DNA from: Gammaproteobacteria bacterium
Lineage (GTDB): Bacteria; Pseudomonadota; Gammaproteobacteria; Steroidobacterales; Woeseiaceae
DNA: 64,000 nt
Reading direction: 5' to 3'
Assembly: GCA_003331585.1 (NCBI GenBank)
Contig: QOPG01000003.1
Span: 1-64,000, forward strand
The notes under the pieces were generated by a model. That model was not told where the DNA came from and ran no database searches. It worked only from the letters and a program-made list of their open reading frames with translations. The position numbers and the translations under genes were made by a program. This document shows, one piece after another, positions 62,662 through 64,000 of this stretch (the first letter of the stretch is position 1; every line of letters begins with the position of its first letter).

Positions 62662-63345
62662 TTGCCAAATATCGAAGCCATTACGATGGATCTTGATGAT
62701 ACATTGTGGGATTGTCACCCAGTAATAACCAAAGCAGAAGAAAAGCTATGGGATTGGTTAAATACTAATTATCCTGAAATAATAGAATGTTTTGATTCAG
62801 ATTCAGTTTTAAAACTTCGTAAGAAGATCACAAGCGAATATCCAAATAAAACTCACGATTATAGGTTTATAAGACGGTCTGTATTAAAAATAATGTTTTC
62901 AGTTTCGGGTTATGACTCAAAGTATGCTGAAGATGCTTTCGATTTTTTTGATAAGCATAGAAATAAAGTCACTCCTTATGAAGGAGCAATTGAAACACTT
63001 GAAATATTGTCTAAAAAATATAGATTAATTGCCCTAACAAATGGAAATGCAAATCTAGAGACTATTGGAATAAAGCATTTTTTTTATGATTCAGTTTATG
63101 CGGCAGATTTCGGATATCCAAAACCAGACATACGTATTTTTAACGAAGCGATCAGAAGATCAGGGAAAGATAAGGAAAAAATTTTTCATGTTGGTGATAA
63201 TCCTGAGACCGATATTGTTGGAGCGAGTAATGCAGGAATAAGAACTGTATGGATGAATTCCACAAAAAAAGAATGGCCTTCGGATTTGAAAAACCCTGAT
63301 ATTATCATTAGTAAAATAGATGAGCTTTGTAAAATATTTGATTGA
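62662..63345 (+). CDS. HAD-family phosphatase (YjjG-like)
   Basis: 227 residues of the HAD superfamily, with helical cap of the C1 type. Motif I is MDLDDTLWD (nucleophile D10, acid D12), motif II is LIALTNGN, motif III K near FGYPKPDIRIF, motif IV HVGDNPETDIVGASNAG. This matches YjjG-like pyrimidine 5'-nucleotidases, though substrate range is wide in this family. Start TTG 62662, with GAGGAAATAAA before it. Alone on the plus strand after the Bat operon. Confidence 0.88.
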   Translation: MPNIEAITMDLDDTLWDCHPVITKAEEKLWDWLNTNYPEIIECFDSDSVLKLRKKITSEYPNKTHDYRFIRRSVLKIMFSVSGYDSKYAEDAFDFFDKHRNKVTPYEGAIETLEILSKKYRLIALTNGNANLETIGIKHFFYDSVYAADFGYPKPDIRIFNEAIRRSGKDKEKIFHVGDNPETDIVGASNAGIRTVWMNSTKKEWPSDLKNPDIIISKIDELCKIFD

Positions 63346-63363
63346 TCAAAAAAAAGATTCGAG

Positions 63364-64000
63364 TCAATTACCATTCATGCTGATTACTATATCAATCCTT
63401 CGATTTTTTTGACGCCCGAGAGACGTTTCATTGTTAGCGATTGGTTTTGTTTCTCCATATCCTGTAGCGATGATACGAAAATTTGGAATTAGCATAGCAT
63501 TGATCATATATTGTTTTATTGAATCTGCTCTTTTTTGAGAAAGATTTTGGTTTAACTGATCATCTCCTTGGGAATCAGTATGTCCTTCAATAATTATTTC
63601 ACTATTTGGATAGACATCAATAGCTTTCTCAACTTTTGTAAGCAAAGGGATATTTTTTGTCATTACTTTTGATTCGTTACTTTCAAAAGTTATCCCAATC
63701 AATCTTAAAATTACATTATTGTTTTCCCTAAAAACTCTTGCTTCGTTTGCGTTAAATATTCTTTCTACCCTTTCAAACTGTTCTTTTACACGAGCTTGTG
63801 CCTCGATACTTTGAATCAATCTTTCTTTTTCTTCAGTAGCACCCCCTAACATTTTATCTAGGTTGCGGATTTCTTCTTCCATATCAGCAATTTGAATTAA
63901 ATTATCTTTTTGATCTTGCTCAAGATAAAGCTTATCTCTTTTTAGTGTGTCTATAAAAAGCGAAAGACTCTGTGTGAGGGGTTCATAACCATTTGTCATA
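63364..64000 (-). CDS. OmpA-family protein with coiled-coil region (runs off window end)
   Basis: About 211 residues visible, with ATG at 63999; the true start may lie outside. A long coiled coil (ADMEEEIRNLDKMLGGATEE and ERLIQSIEAQARVKEQFERV) is followed by the OmpA C-terminal domain: TFESNESKVMTKNIPLL, IIIEGHTDSQGDDQLNQNLS, AdSIKQYMI and GYGETKPIANNETSLGRQKNRRIDIVI, the peptidoglycan-binding Asp and Arg being present. It probably tethers the outer membrane or a complex to the wall. No signal peptide is visible because the N terminus is at or beyond the edge. Confidence 0.85.
   Translation of the reverse strand, partial: MTNGYEPLTQSLSLFIDTLKRDKLYLEQDQKDNLIQIADMEEEIRNLDKMLGGATEEKERLIQSIEAQARVKEQFERVERIFNANEARVFRENNNVILRLIGITFESNESKVMTKNIPLLTKVEKAIDVYPNSEIIIEGHTDSQGDDQLNQNLSQKRADSIKQYMINAMLIPNFRIIATGYGETKPIANNETSLGRQKNRRIDIVISMNGN

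Noticed and set aside
1..64000. Mobile elements, prophage, CRISPR, tRNA or rRNA genes
   Set aside because: Reading intergenic gaps and gene products revealed no transposase, integrase, repeat-spacer array or clover-leaf sequence; a dedicated search (tRNAscan, CRISPR finder) would be needed to exclude them fully.

Overview
The window is AT-rich, gene-dense bacterial chromosome with almost no spare DNA. Neighbouring genes often share start and stop codons (ATGA and GTGGTGA overlaps), and convergent genes end on the same bases. I see no rRNA, tRNA, CRISPR array, insertion sequence or prophage gene. The gene set points to a low-GC, probably marine, aerobic heterotrophic proteobacterium, most likely a gammaproteobacterium. 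The reasons are a MoxR-DUF58-DUF4381-BatA-BatB(TPR)-BatD operon, two NhaC-type Na+/H+ antiporters, a Na+/solute symporter, a HutF-type histidine pathway, an NAD-linked Fds formate dehydrogenase and an OmpA-family protein. No phylogenetic marker is present, so this placement is inference.

Layout. 1-6.3 kb: gamma-glutamyltransferase (cut by the window edge) divergent from glutathione peroxidase, then two NhaC antiporters around an exported RidA-like protein and a PQQ sugar dehydrogenase. 6.3-10.5 kb: three periplasmic, C-terminally membrane-anchored proteins (an unknown protein, a multicopper oxidase with its type-1 copper in the first domain, and a cupredoxin), then an AI-2E-family permease. 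10.5-20.2 kb: exported or lipid-anchored catabolic enzymes (Tat aminotransferase, lipoprotein amidohydrolase, lipoprotein cupin, Tat amidohydrolase), with pssA, a phospho-lyase-type class III aminotransferase, and a symporter preceded by an unlisted 43-residue membrane protein.

20.5-25.4 kb: an aa3-type cytochrome oxidase operon. Subunit II carries two tandem cytochrome c domains, and there are two subunit III-like genes, as in coxMNOP of Bradyrhizobium. 25.4-30.8 kb: nucleoside salvage (lipoprotein MtaD-like deaminase, NupC transporter, nucleoside hydrolase, PfkB kinase, phosphoribosyltransferase). 30.8-38.3 kb: an exported short-chain dehydrogenase lacking its catalytic Tyr, a cytochrome c-PQQ dehydrogenase and an intact paralogous dehydrogenase, then a hydroxylysine-kinase-like enzyme, a nucleotide-exchanger-like MFS protein, a nitroreductase and a Bcr/CflA pump.

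38.3-45.8 kb: a complete hut locus (hutI divergent from hutF-C-U-H-G) with a perfect 10-bp palindrome, a likely HutC operator, between the two arms. A sulfite-dehydrogenase-like molybdoenzyme, its cytochrome c and a SYLF protein follow with overlapping or near-zero spacing. 48.0-53.7 kb: minus-strand fdhD-fdsG-fdsB-fdsA. 53.9-64 kb: a tyrosine/aspartate-type aminotransferase, a DUF192 protein, the Bat operon, a HAD phosphatase and an OmpA-like protein cut by the window edge.

Taken together, the genes describe a cell living on amino acids, nucleosides, C1 compounds and sugars or alcohols oxidised in the periplasm, with electrons passed through c-type cytochromes to a cytochrome c oxidase. The least explained parts are the membrane-anchored copper trio, the symporter with its two uncharacterised small partners, and the Tyr-less exported SDR beside a PQQ dehydrogenase.
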